The translations under genes were made by a program, and so were the position numbers. 64,000 nt of DNA from Phycobacter sedimenti (lineage in GTDB: Bacteria; Pseudomonadota; Alphaproteobacteria; Rhodobacterales; Rhodobacteraceae): positions 372,001-436,000 of the forward strand of contig NZ_JBBVGR010000001.1 of assembly GCF_038148855.1 (NCBI RefSeq), in the 5' to 3' direction. Shown here piece by piece: positions 8,045-16,244 of this stretch. The notes beneath the pieces were generated by a model. The model was not told the origin of the DNA. It did no database searches and worked only from the letters and a program-made list of their open reading frames with translations. Position 1 is the stretch's first letter. Each line of letters begins with the position of its first letter.

Positions 8045-8369
8045 CCTGCCGTCCTTTCTGTTTCAGCCGGTCCTGTCCGTGCTTCTGCCAACCGAAAGAG
8101 GCCGTTTTCGGGACAAACCAAGGCAAAGCAATGGGAGATTCGCAGCCCTCCCCTTCCAAGTCCTCCCAGCCCGGACAGTTCAAAGATGGCCACAAACACG
8201 GGGTCGGCTTTGCCATTGTTTCCAGGTTGGCCGGATTTGATTGGCTTTTTAACCAAAATGAGGCCAAAAAATGGCACCCCGGCTGGCCGCCTCCTAGTCT
8301 TTTTCCGGTGTGGCGCGTTGGATTTGTTGCGTGCCGGTACGCGTGATTTTCAATCTGCGGGGTGAGACG
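8045..8369. other. intergenic region, 325 bp
   Basis: This gap separates two divergent genes, the APH-like gene (minus) and the Gly/His-rich gene (plus), so it must hold both promoters. I see no clear promoter pair, no RNA gene and no convincing small ORF. An open plus-strand frame crosses most of it but has no family resemblance and no convincing start. Confidence 0.4.
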
Positions 8370-9584
8370 ATGCGCTGGGGACATTTTTCGAAACAGAGCT
8401 GGAACCATAGCAGCGGGCGCGAAGCCTGCGGCAGCGACAGCTATCACAACGGCGGCGTGCGCGGTGAGCACTTTGCCCGCTGGTATGACAACCACCTGTC
8501 CGACCGCTTTTACGGCAAAGACCATCACCACACGTCCTGGTGGGATAAACACGGTCGCAACGGCGATGAGGAAAACGGCAGCGGAACCGGTGGCTCTGCC
8601 GGGCACGGCAGCAAAGGATCTGGCGGCTCGAAAGGATCCGGCGGGACCGGCGGCTGCACCACGGGATCCGGCGGCGGATCGGGGCGCGGCACCTGGGGCG
8701 GCAAGGGCGATCATGGCAAAGGGGATCACAAGGGCCATCATGGCAGCAAGCACTGGTGGCATCACGACCGCGATGACGACGACTGCGCAAGCGGCGGAAC
8801 CGGCGGCAGCGGAGGGTCCGGTGGCAGCGGTGGAACCGGAGGAACCTCTGGGGGCCACGGCAGCTGTGGAACCGGAGGGACCGGCGGAACCGGCGGCGGT
8901 GATACCGGAAACGACGATGGCAAGACCACCATCAGCTTTACCCTGGGCAAAGACCAACAGATCGACGTTCAGGTAACTCAGACGCCCGAAGGGCAGCTTT
9001 TTGTCTCGCTCTCTCCGGCCTCCTATGACGGGGAAGTCGCAGACATTGATGGGATGTTCCTCAATCTGCGCGACGACAGCCGCGCCGATGACCTGAATTT
9101 CTACCCGGACGAAAACGCCCTGCCCGTTACCGGACACAGCGCCACGGCAAACGGCGAAACCAGCCTCGACAATGGTGCAACCGTCACCGAAGCCTATGAT
9201 GCCCACGTGCAGTTCGGCCGGCTGGCGGACAGTACCGAAGGGGCGGTCAACAGCGTGAATTTCACGCTTTGGGCCAACGACGGGCCACTCACCTTGCAGG
9301 ATCTTGACCTGACCAACCTGTCATTGGTGATCAACAGCGATGGCCCAAGTCCCGAAGTTGTCACCGGTGGTCTGACGGACGAGGCCCAGGCCCTTGTGGA
9401 CATCGACACGCAAGCCGCAGAAGACGGTCCATTGGACAGTTGGTCCGAAACCAGCCCAGTTGCAATCGTGCCGCCCGCAGCGCCCGCTGACATCATGGCG
9501 TTGATGTCACTTCCTGCCGAGCAGATGGTCATGCCCGATGAGCTGGCTGACACCGAAGACGATCTGGTCGTCGAGACCATCTGA
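8370..9584 (+). CDS. Gly/His/Asp-rich low-complexity protein with C-terminal beta-type domain, unknown function
   Basis: I do not recognise this 404-residue protein. Residues 1-50 are rich in His, Trp and Ser. About residues 50-185 are low complexity: runs of GTGGSGGSGG type broken by His/Asp/Lys clusters such as HHDRDDDD, WWHH and KGDHKGHH, plus scattered cysteines. From about 185 to 330 a normal-composition domain follows (TISFTLGKDQQIDVQV, then the VNSVNFTLWANDGPLTLQDL stretch) that looks like an all-beta, secreted-type module. The extreme C-terminus is acidic then hydrophobic (DTEDDLVVETI), and there is no N-terminal signal peptide; together these fit a type I secretion substrate, but this is inference. 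The clusters could bind divalent metal. The ATG at 8370 follows GGGGTGAG; a terminator follows the stop. Synonymous codons vary within the repeats. Confidence 0.7.
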   Translation: MRWGHFSKQSWNHSSGREACGSDSYHNGGVRGEHFARWYDNHLSDRFYGKDHHHTSWWDKHGRNGDEENGSGTGGSAGHGSKGSGGSKGSGGTGGCTTGSGGGSGRGTWGGKGDHGKGDHKGHHGSKHWWHHDRDDDDCASGGTGGSGGSGGSGGTGGTSGGHGSCGTGGTGGTGGGDTGNDDGKTTISFTLGKDQQIDVQVTQTPEGQLFVSLSPASYDGEVADIDGMFLNLRDDSRADDLNFYPDENALPVTGHSATANGETSLDNGATVTEAYDAHVQFGRLADSTEGAVNSVNFTLWANDGPLTLQDLDLTNLSLVINSDGPSPEVVTGGLTDEAQALVDIDTQAAEDGPLDSWSETSPVAIVPPAAPADIMALMSLPAEQMVMPDELADTEDDLVVETI

Positions 9585-9617
9585 CCCGGCGTTTTCCGGC
9601 AACCTTCAACTCAATCG

Positions 9618-9664
9618 CATCGCCGCGGGGTCCGTCAAATGGCCTTGCGGCGATGACTTTTTTT
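9618..9664 (+). terminator. Rho-independent terminator of the Gly/His-rich gene
   Basis: CATCGCCGC (9618-9626) pairs perfectly with GCGGCGATG (9647-9655), and a run of seven T follows at 9658-9664. It lies 33 bp after the stop codon and separates this gene from the EAL gene. Confidence 0.85.
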
Positions 9665-9773
9665 CAAGGCGTTTCTTGGGTCTGCAGCTGTTTCCTAAGC
9701 GTTCGATCCTAAATCTTTGTTTAGGAAAGACCACTAAAAGCGAGTCGATAGCGCCATCTCGGGAGACCGTGCA

Positions 9774-10559
9774 GTGAACCGAAAGAAGTGTGAGGCCTGC
9801 AAGAACGGCGCAAAGTTCCCTGTTCCGATCACCATGGCATTTCAACCCATAGCTGCCCTTGGGGCGCAAAAGGTATTCGCCTATGAGGCGCTTTTGCGAG
9901 GACAAGACGGTTCGGGTCCGCGTGACGTCTTCAAACATGTGACGCCAGACACGCTTTATGCCTTCGATCAGAAATGCCGGACCACCTCTATCGAGCTGGC
10001 CGCCCGTCTTGATCTTGCGGGCGATGGCGCGCTCTTGTCGATGAATTTCCTGCCCAATGCCGTCTATGACCCAAAGGCCTGCATCCGCCTGACCCTTGAA
10101 ATGGCAAAGAAAACCGGTTTCCGCGTGGATCGGATCATGTTCGAGTTCACCGAGACCGAGCGAGTCGACACGCGAAAGCTGCTCGACATCCTGACCACCT
10201 ACCAGCGTCTCGGGTTCAAGACGGCGATCGATGATTTCGGAGCCGGGTATTCTGGGCTGAAGCTGCTGACGATGTTCCAGCCAGACGTCGTGAAACTGGA
10301 CGCCGGCCTGATCCGCGACATTGATACGTCGCGGGCAAAGCAAGCCATTGTACGCAATTCAATCCGCATGCTTGAGGAGATGGGCGTCCTGATTGTCTGC
10401 GAAGGAATCGAGACGCAGGACGAATACAGCGCTCTCTACGATCTGGGCGTCGATCTGATGCAGGGATACCTGTTTGCAAGACCTGGTTTCGAAACCCTGC
10501 CAGAGCCCTATTGGCCCAGCCACGAGCCTGCCCCCATGGACCGCAGCCAGATACGCTAA
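9774..10559 (+). CDS. stand-alone EAL-domain cyclic-di-GMP phosphodiesterase with N-terminal CxxC
   Basis: This 261-residue protein is a complete EAL domain without other modules and should hydrolyse c-di-GMP. Motifs in order: AFQPI, YEALLRG (the EAL glutamate), the Asn of MNFLPNA, FEFTETE, IDDFGAGYSGL, VKLDAG, CEGIETQDEY and QGYLFARPGF. All expected metal and base residues seem present, so it is probably active. Before the domain is a short tail with CEAC (Cys6 and Cys9), which could respond to redox state or bind metal. The start is a GTG at 9774, with GGGAG at 9761-9765. The preceding gene encodes the low-complexity, possibly exported protein, but a terminator lies between them. Confidence 0.9.
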   Translation: MNRKKCEACKNGAKFPVPITMAFQPIAALGAQKVFAYEALLRGQDGSGPRDVFKHVTPDTLYAFDQKCRTTSIELAARLDLAGDGALLSMNFLPNAVYDPKACIRLTLEMAKKTGFRVDRIMFEFTETERVDTRKLLDILTTYQRLGFKTAIDDFGAGYSGLKLLTMFQPDVVKLDAGLIRDIDTSRAKQAIVRNSIRMLEEMGVLIVCEGIETQDEYSALYDLGVDLMQGYLFARPGFETLPEPYWPSHEPAPMDRSQIR

Positions 10560-10606
10560 GCGCAGATCATCCGGAAGTCTCACAAAAGAGACGACCAACA
10601 GTCTTC

Positions 10607-11926
10607 CTAGCGGGCTATGACGATATCAGCGCGCAGCCCGCCCAGTTCGGGGCTTTCGCTCAGACGCAGCGTACCGCCGTGCGCCCGTGCCACATCCACC
10701 ACGATGGCAAGCCCCAGACCAACACCGGAACCAAGGTTCTGGTTGCGCGAACTGTCCAGCCTCGTGAACGGTCTTACGGCCTCTCCCCTCTGATCCGGCC
10801 CGATGCCCGGGCCATCATCCTCTACCCTTATGCGCAGCGACTTTTCTGTCAGCGTCACCGCGACCCGCGCCCGCGTGCCGTAGCGCACCGCATTGGATAT
10901 GAGGTTCTCAACCGCCCGGCGCATGGACTGGCGCCTCAGCATCACCTGCCCGGATCCGCTCAGCTCTCCAAGCACCACATCCTTGCCCTGGCGCTTCCAA
11001 TCCTCGACGATGGCTTCGACCAGGGCGACAGGGTCCACGGGTTCCGGCTCACCGGTAGAAGCGCCGCGCGAGAAATCGAGGAAAGCATCCAGCAGCGCCT
11101 GCATTTCGTTCACGTCTCGCAGCATGGGCTCGGCCTCGTCCTCATCCAGCATCGCAAGCCCCAACTTCAGCCGCGTCAGGGGCGTGCGCAGGTCATGACT
11201 CACCCCCGAGAGCATCAGGGTGCGCTGCTCGATCTGCCGTTCGATCCGCGCCCGCATATCGACAAAGGCACTGCCCGCGGCCCGCACCTCGGTGGCCCCG
11301 CGCGGCGAATAGGGCATCATGCGGCCCCGCCCGAACGCCTCGGCGGCCTCTGCCAGGCGCTTGATCGGGCGCAATTGATTGCGCAGGTAGATAAAGGCGA
11401 TCAAGGCCATGAACAGACCGAAAAAGACCATGGTCACGATCAACTGATGGGGCGCGGCCGCGGTCAGCCGCCGCCGGTCGATCCGCAATTCCAGCCTGCC
11501 AAGGTCGCTTGCCAGGAACAGATGGACCTCTCGATTGTCAGGAAACTGCGCCGCCAGGAAGTCAGGCAGATCTGCCTGCAGTTTGTCCCGGACCACGCGC
11601 CCCGAGAACTCATACCAGGCAAGATGATCCTGCGGGTCGGGTGCGTCCGCCTCCAGAAACCGCGCCCCCATCTGCAATGGGATCAAGAAGGGGGCCAGAC
11701 GCTCCAGGAACTCCGATTGGTTTTGGGCGCCAGCGCCTTGCTGCTGCAACAACCGCACTTCTCGCAGAACGGTTGCCGTCATCTGAGAGGTCACATCTTC
11801 CAGATCCCGCTTGATGAACACGACCGACACCACCAGCTGCAACGAGACGATGGGCACAATCAGGATCAGCGCAGCACGGCCATAAAGACTGCGGGGAGAA
11901 TATTGTTTGAGGCTTTGCAATACCAT
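10607..11926 (-). CDS. EnvZ-like membrane sensor histidine kinase
   Basis: A 439-residue kinase. A membrane segment at about residues 18-38 and a second at about 165-183 enclose a periplasmic domain of some 125 residues. HAMP follows, then HisKA with MLSGVSHDLRTPLTRLKLGL (phospho-acceptor His near residue 245) and HATPase with NLISNAVRYG, VEDDGPGIGPDQ and GSGVGLGLAIV. The family is EnvZ-type, partner of OmpR-type regulators. No response regulator is adjacent: downstream is the converging EAL gene, upstream the divergent MBL hydrolase. The partner must be encoded elsewhere. The signal is unknown. Confidence 0.92.
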   Translation of the reverse strand: MVLQSLKQYSPRSLYGRAALILIVPIVSLQLVVSVVFIKRDLEDVTSQMTATVLREVRLLQQQGAGAQNQSEFLERLAPFLIPLQMGARFLEADAPDPQDHLAWYEFSGRVVRDKLQADLPDFLAAQFPDNREVHLFLASDLGRLELRIDRRRLTAAAPHQLIVTMVFFGLFMALIAFIYLRNQLRPIKRLAEAAEAFGRGRMMPYSPRGATEVRAAGSAFVDMRARIERQIEQRTLMLSGVSHDLRTPLTRLKLGLAMLDEDEAEPMLRDVNEMQALLDAFLDFSRGASTGEPEPVDPVALVEAIVEDWKRQGKDVVLGELSGSGQVMLRRQSMRRAVENLISNAVRYGTRARVAVTLTEKSLRIRVEDDGPGIGPDQRGEAVRPFTRLDSSRNQNLGSGVGLGLAIVVDVARAHGGTLRLSESPELGGLRADIVIAR

Positions 11927-12007
11927 GGGCTAAGCCTACAGGGGCACCACGACAGTGTGAAGCAATCATCCGGCCACAGCCCCCTTTGGTGAAGGACACA
12001 GAAACAG

Positions 12008-12922
12008 ATGCAGGCACCAGACGATTTCAACCCCGCCCCAGGCATACCGGACCTCCTGCAACCGGGCGTGCGCCGCATCCTGGCTCCGAACCCCTCACCC
12101 ATGACCTACCGAGGCACGAACACCTATCTCGTCGGCGAAACAGACCTCGCCGTGATCGACCCCGGCCCCGTGATAGAATCGCATCTGGACGCGATTCTCG
12201 CCGCCGTCGGACCCGGACAGCGCATATCCCATGTGATCGTGACCCACGCCCATGTGGATCACTCGCCCCTTGCAGCCGAACTTTCTCGCCGAACTGACGC
12301 TCCGGTTCTCGGGTTCGGTCCAGCCAGCGCCGGTCGCAGCGCTGTCATGCAACATTTGGTGGATCAGGGAATGCAGGGGGGCGGCGAAGGCATCGATACC
12401 GCGTTCTCCCCCGATATCGAACTGTCGGACGGCGAGGTGATCACCGGCGGTGGCTGGTCATTGGAAGTGCTGCACACCCCGGGCCATCTTGGCAATCATA
12501 TCGCCCTGGCACTTGGCAGCGCCTGTTTCACCGCCGATCACGTCATGGGCTGGGCCAGCTCCCTTGTCTCCCCCCCCGACGGAGATCTCACCGATTTCAT
12601 GGCCTCCTGCCGCAAACTGCGCGCCCGCCCCTGGGAGGTATTCTACCCCGGCCACGGCGCCCCGATCGAGGATCCTGCAGCCCGTCTGGATTGGCTCATC
12701 ACGCACCGCGAGGCGCGCGAGGCCGCCATCCTGGATGCGCTCACCTCGGGCCCGGCCACACCGGGGGACCTGGCGCGAAAGATCTATACCGAAACGCCCG
12801 CCGCCCTCCTGATGGCTGCAGAGCGCAACGTCCTCGCGCATCTCATTGACCTTGTCGGAAAATCCCGCGTCGCCCCGTCATCCGGGCTAACCGCAACCGC
12901 AAGCTTCCAGCTTCTGGACTGA
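12008..12922 (+). CDS. MBL-fold metallo-hydrolase (LACTB2/glyoxalase II-like)
   Basis: This 304-residue protein has the metal-binding motif THAHVDHS, then TPGH, ADHV and YPGHG, the normal set of zinc ligands for the metallo-beta-lactamase fold. A C-terminal winged-helix-like extension (TPGDLARKIY and following) is as in LACTB2-type proteins. It starts with PNPSPMTYRGTNTYLVG, which is characteristic of that branch. Hydrolysis of a thioester, nucleic acid or other small substrate is possible. AAGGAC precedes the ATG. It shares an 81-bp divergent promoter region with the sensor kinase. Confidence 0.9.
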   Translation: MQAPDDFNPAPGIPDLLQPGVRRILAPNPSPMTYRGTNTYLVGETDLAVIDPGPVIESHLDAILAAVGPGQRISHVIVTHAHVDHSPLAAELSRRTDAPVLGFGPASAGRSAVMQHLVDQGMQGGGEGIDTAFSPDIELSDGEVITGGGWSLEVLHTPGHLGNHIALALGSACFTADHVMGWASSLVSPPDGDLTDFMASCRKLRARPWEVFYPGHGAPIEDPAARLDWLITHREAREAAILDALTSGPATPGDLARKIYTETPAALLMAAERNVLAHLIDLVGKSRVAPSSGLTATASFQLLD

Positions 12923-13002
12923 TCCAGTAACAGAGACACGCGATGTGCCTTTCTTCGTCAAAAACAGGGCTGAAAAAAATTCGAGATTTTGCAGCCCCCC
13001 TC

Positions 13003-13031
13003 TGGACGCGCCGCATCAGCCCCGCTATACG
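13003..13031 (+). promoter_or_regulatory. promoter of tRNA-Asn copy 1
   Basis: TGGACG (13003-13008) and TATACG (13026-13031) are separated by exactly 17 bases and end 11 bases before the tRNA. The second tRNA-Asn copy has the same arrangement (TGGACG, 17 bases, TATACC), which supports both as real sigma-70 type promoters. Confidence 0.7.
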
Positions 13032-13042
13032 GCCTCCACCGT

Positions 13043-13117
13043 TCCGGCGTAGCTCAGCGGTAGAGCAGTTGACTGTTAATCAATTGGTCGTAGGTTCGAT
13101 CCCTACCGCCGGAGCCA
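13043..13117 (+). tRNA. tRNA-Asn (anticodon GTT), copy 1
   Basis: A full cloverleaf can be drawn: acceptor stem TCCGGCG/CGCCGGA, D-arm GCTCAGCGGTAGAGC, anticodon loop CTGTTAA with GTT, and T-arm with GGTTCGATCC. The CCA end is encoded. It is 75 nt long and identical to the minus-strand copy at 13488-13562. A strong terminator follows immediately. Confidence 0.97.
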
Positions 13118-13118
13118 T

Positions 13119-13157
13119 AATAAGCCCTCAAGTCGCCGACTTGAGGGCTTATTTGCT
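13119..13157 (+). terminator. terminator after tRNA-Asn copy 1
   Basis: AATAAGCCCTCAAGTC (13119-13134), a 3-base loop GCC and GACTTGAGGGCTTATT form a perfect 16-bp hairpin starting two bases after the tRNA CCA. A short T run is part of the hairpin end. It is symmetric and could also stop transcription from the facing tRNA. Confidence 0.8.
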
Positions 13158-13487
13158 GTATGCAAGGGTTTTTCTGCATTGAAAGTGCTATCGTTTTCCG
13201 GGCGTCGGACCGCTCTGTTGCCCAAGGCGAAAACCAAGGGCCGGTTCGCGCGTTGCAGAGTTGAATGCCACGTGCCACCCAAAAAAGACTCACAAGTACA
13301 CGCTTCAGCCGTCTTGCTCGTGTCACGCAGGGGTAAGCACGGGAAAGATCAATCACATCACGTTCTTATTCAAAAGCAGACCTGTTCACTGTCAAACGCA
13401 CCCTCCCTAAAGGCATCAAGCCCTCATTAGTGCCTAGGAAGTGTCAGGACACTGCAAGCACGATTCATCTGAGAAGGAAGAGTGATA
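13158..13487. other. spacer between the facing tRNA-Asn genes
   Basis: About 330 bp without a credible gene. It contains a short inverted repeat, AGTGTC-AG-GACACT at 13440-13453, about 35 bases beyond the 3' end of the minus-strand tRNA, which might act as its terminator although no T run follows. A minus-strand open frame that runs through the first tRNA is an artefact. Confidence 0.4.
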
Positions 13488-13562
13488 TGGCTCCGGCGGT
13501 AGGGATCGAACCTACGACCAATTGATTAACAGTCAACTGCTCTACCGCTGAGCTACGCCGGA
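13488..13562 (-). tRNA. tRNA-Asn (anticodon GTT), copy 2
   Basis: The reverse complement of this stretch is base-for-base the same 75 nt as copy 1, including the encoded CCA. The identity also covers the six bases just before the 5' end (CACCGT). The two genes face each other across 370 bp. Confidence 0.97.
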
Positions 13563-13573
13563 ACGGTGCGCGT

Positions 13574-13602
13574 GGTATAGAATCTCGAACACAACTCGTC
13601 CA
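13574..13602 (-). promoter_or_regulatory. promoter of tRNA-Asn copy 2
   Basis: On the minus strand TGGACG (13602-13597), 17 bases and TATACC (13579-13574) precede the tRNA by 11 bases. The ten bases CCTCTGGACG are shared with the copy 1 promoter while the 17-bp spacer differs. Confidence 0.7.
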
Positions 13603-13733
13603 GAGGAAAATCGCTCCGGTCCGCAGGTTTTTTCACCACCGGCAATGGAAGGCAAATTCTCAAGAAAACGCAGAGACTTAACAGCCATATATCACAAACA
13701 TTTCGCGCCAATCGAGAAGCGAGAGCAGGGGAC

Positions 13734-13862
13734 TCAGGCACACATATGCACGGACAGAGAGCTTTCGGCTTCGCCCCATATTTCGGCCAAAAGCTGCGGG
13801 TCGACCACGTCGGCGGCTTCTCCCGTTTCAATCTGAAGCATCATTTCGCGAAAGCGGGTCAG
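13734..13862 (-). pseudogene. severed C-terminal part of the HPt domain of the hybrid kinase
   Basis: Directly after the TGA that ends the hybrid kinase (13865-13863) the same frame continues for 42 codons to a second TGA at 13736-13734. The peptide begins LTRFREMMLQIETG and ends GEAESSLSVHMCA. This reads as the missing second half of an HPt helical bundle: amphipathic helices and acidic residues as in related kinases. A GGA-to-TGA change at the glycine that normally follows the HRLAGSAAV motif would explain it. It has no start site of its own, so it is probably not translated unless the stop is read through. Confidence 0.7.
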
Positions 13863-16232
13863 TCACAACACCGCAGCCGAGCCCGCGAGGCGGTGCGCCT
13901 CCCGCCGCAAGGCGCTGGTCAATTCGCCACTTGCGGCCAGATCCGCGCGCAGGCGTTCCACATCCTGACAAAACGTCTCCAGAAAACCACGCGCGCGCTC
14001 CGGCCCCAAGGCCTCGAAGAACTGGACTATGTTCTCGTTTGAGGCCCTGTCGGCAAGAACCGGTGTCTTTCCTGCCCTGCGGGCTATCAGATCTGCCAAC
14101 TCACGCTTGCTGATGGGCTTGGTGATCACCTCGGCAAACCCCGCCTCCAGAATACGCGCGTGATCCTCGGGCGCGGCATGGGCTGTCAGGGCAACGATGT
14201 CCGTCCCCTCCGCAAGCTTGCGGTCCCGAATGCGGCGGATGGCTTCGATGCCGTCGACTTCGGGCATGCTGATGTCCATCAGGATCAAATCGAAACTGCC
14301 CTGCTCTGCGGCGTTGACAGCCTCTAGCCCGCCTGCTGCGGTCGTGACATCCTGGCCCTGCTGGATGAGCATCTGTTCAAGCAGCAAGCGATTGATATCA
14401 TTATCTTCCACGATCAGAATTGCGCTGGTTCCGTTTTCTTCTCTGGAGCCGGATTCTGCCTTGTCCACCGGCGCAGTGGCCACCGGCAAGGGAATGGACA
14501 TGATGAAAAGGCTGCCCTCCCCGACCTCGCTTTCGCAAGTGATTTCTCCGTCCATGGCCTGCACGATCCGGCGGGTGATGGCCAGACCAAGCCCGGTCCC
14601 CTCATTGCCGCGCCGATAGCTTGCATCCAGCATCGTGAAGTCTTCGAAGATGCGCTGTTGGTCTTCCTCAGGGATACCGGGGCCGCTGTCGGCGACCTGA
14701 AACGAAACCTCATCTGTCTCACCAATGCGCTGAATATCAACCGAAACCGCGCCTTCCCTGGTAAACTTGAGACCATTGGCGATGAGATTGAGCAGCGCCT
14801 GCTGAATGGCGCGGGGGCGGCCCGCGACAACCGAAGAGGACCCCAGACTACAGTGCAGCGTCAGATCAATGCCCCGGCTGATCGCATCGGCCTGCTGGCT
14901 TTCAAGCAGCCCCTCGGCAAGGTCCTGCAGATCAAAGATACGAATCTTCTCGGGATCCACACCTGCCTCAAGACGTGACAATTGCAGCACGTCGTTGACA
15001 TGATGCAGCAGCAATTCGCCAGAGACGCGCATGGCTTGCAGATAGCGGGCCTGTTCCTGGCTTGGGCTCGTGTCCTCCAACAGGTCGATCGCCCCCAGAA
15101 CACCGGTCAAAGGGGTCCGCATTTCATGGCTCATGACGGTCAAGAGGTTGGCCTTGGCCCGCTCGCCTGCCAGGGCGTCATCGCGCGCGGTGCGCAGTTC
15201 TTCTTCGGCAACCATACGATCGGAGATATCCCTCAGGAAACTGACAAAGACCGTATCCTGACCGGTCTGACTGAGCGAGAGCGACAGTTCGACCGGGAAG
15301 ATCTCACCCGATTTGCGTTGCCCCTCCAGCCGGACCCGCCCGGCGCCGATGACCCGTGTTTCCCCGCTCTTGAGAAACCGCGTCATGCCGCGGGCATGCG
15401 CCTCTCTCAGATGGGGCGGAATGATCAGGTCCTGCATTTTTTTGCCGATGGCTTCGGCACTGGAATAGCCAAAGATCGTTTCGGCCGCACCGTTAAAAGC
15501 CAGGATGCGCCCGTCCTGGTCCACCATGAGAATGGCATCCAGAGAGGAAGAAATCATCGCCGCCATCCGTGAGGCGGCGCGGCTGCGTTCTGCGGCCAGC
15601 ATACGGCCACGTCTGTACATGCGAGCAAGCATCAATGCGGTGACCGCCAGCGCCGCAAACAGACCCAGCACCACCAAGGCAAGCTGAGACAGTATACTGA
15701 ACAATTTCAGGCGCTTGGCTTCGGTCCCTTCGACCTGGATGACCACGCCGAAAAGCGCGAGTTCGCGCACTTCTTCGCCATTCTTGATGAGTTCGTCCAG
15801 CACAAGCGAGCGGTTTTGGAGCAACTCCTCGTCGCTGACATCGATCAACTCTGCCAGCCGGTCCAGCCGCGCGCTCAATTCCCCGAGAAGACGATCACCG
15901 GCTTCGCTTTCGCGCAGATCCTCGAACAGCGGGCTTTCAAGAAAGGTGGCGATCCGGCTGTAGTAGATATCGAATCTGCGCCGCACAATCGGCAGGTCGC
16001 CCGGCTCCCGCACCGCATGGACCGCCGCATCCAGTTTCAGATGCTCTACCTCGGCCTGCGACATCACCCATTGCATGTTGTCCGTAGCCGCAGTGGACAG
16101 CCCTTCAAGACGCAAGAGCACCTGGTAGCCCAGGCGCACAGACTGAACAGCCAAAAGCGGCAGCACCACCAGTGCCGCCGCCAGGACCCAACGCGATGCC
16201 AGTGGAAATCGCCAGTCCGTCTCTTGTGTCAC
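13863..16232 (-). CDS. hybrid sensor histidine kinase (TM-PAS-HisKA-HATPase-REC-HPt) with truncated HPt
   Basis: This is a 789-residue kinase. Order: membrane helix at about 13-33, periplasmic helical domain, membrane helix at about 180-200, PAS at about 225-340, HisKA with VMSHEMRTPLTGVLGA (His near 370), HATPase with NLIANGLKFT and EGTGLGLAITRR, receiver with ILIVEDNDINR and LILMDISMPEVDG, then the start of an HPt domain. The HPt histidine is in EAHRLAGSAAVL near residue 780, where a TGA stops the protein about 42 residues early. The start is a GTG at 16232 after GGAGG. It lies 12 bp downstream of the periplasmic molybdopterin-fold gene in one operon. The domain set is that of TorS/ArcB-like phosphorelays; the likely output is the NarL-type regulator encoded divergently. 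Phosphotransfer through the cut HPt is doubtful. Confidence 0.92.
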   Translation of the reverse strand: MTQETDWRFPLASRWVLAAALVVLPLLAVQSVRLGYQVLLRLEGLSTAATDNMQWVMSQAEVEHLKLDAAVHAVREPGDLPIVRRRFDIYYSRIATFLESPLFEDLRESEAGDRLLGELSARLDRLAELIDVSDEELLQNRSLVLDELIKNGEEVRELALFGVVIQVEGTEAKRLKLFSILSQLALVVLGLFAALAVTALMLARMYRRGRMLAAERSRAASRMAAMISSSLDAILMVDQDGRILAFNGAAETIFGYSSAEAIGKKMQDLIIPPHLREAHARGMTRFLKSGETRVIGAGRVRLEGQRKSGEIFPVELSLSLSQTGQDTVFVSFLRDISDRMVAEEELRTARDDALAGERAKANLLTVMSHEMRTPLTGVLGAIDLLEDTSPSQEQARYLQAMRVSGELLLHHVNDVLQLSRLEAGVDPEKIRIFDLQDLAEGLLESQQADAISRGIDLTLHCSLGSSSVVAGRPRAIQQALLNLIANGLKFTREGAVSVDIQRIGETDEVSFQVADSGPGIPEEDQQRIFEDFTMLDASYRRGNEGTGLGLAITRRIVQAMDGEITCESEVGEGSLFIMSIPLPVATAPVDKAESGSREENGTSAILIVEDNDINRLLLEQMLIQQGQDVTTAAGGLEAVNAAEQGSFDLILMDISMPEVDGIEAIRRIRDRKLAEGTDIVALTAHAAPEDHARILEAGFAEVITKPISKRELADLIARRAGKTPVLADRASNENIVQFFEALGPERARGFLETFCQDVERLRADLAASGELTSALRREAHRLAGSAAVL

Positions 16233-16244
16233 AACGCCTCCACC

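Noticed and set aside
8600..8920. Regular short repeats that could suggest a CRISPR array or a minisatellite
   Set aside because: The repeats are in phase with the reading frame and encode Gly-Thr/Ser runs; there are no fixed-length repeats with unique spacers.
10577..10592. Hairpin GTCTC-ACAAAA-GAGAC between the EAL and EnvZ-like genes as a terminator
   Set aside because: The stem has only five pairs and no T run follows on either strand.
10511..11992. Long plus-strand frame of 493 codons antisense to the sensor kinase
   Set aside because: It lacks family features; the minus strand encodes complete HisKA and HATPase motifs. High GC makes long antisense frames common here.
13054..13356. Minus-strand open frame of 100 codons ending in RDRTYDQLINSQLLYR
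   Set aside because: Its C-terminus is the antisense of tRNA-Asn and its hairpin; this is a well-known false protein produced by tRNA antisense.
13863..13865. The TGA in the hybrid kinase read as a selenocysteine codon
   Set aside because: The position is glycine in HPt domains, not cysteine, and nothing resembling a selenocysteine insertion hairpin is evident right after it; a nonsense change is simpler.
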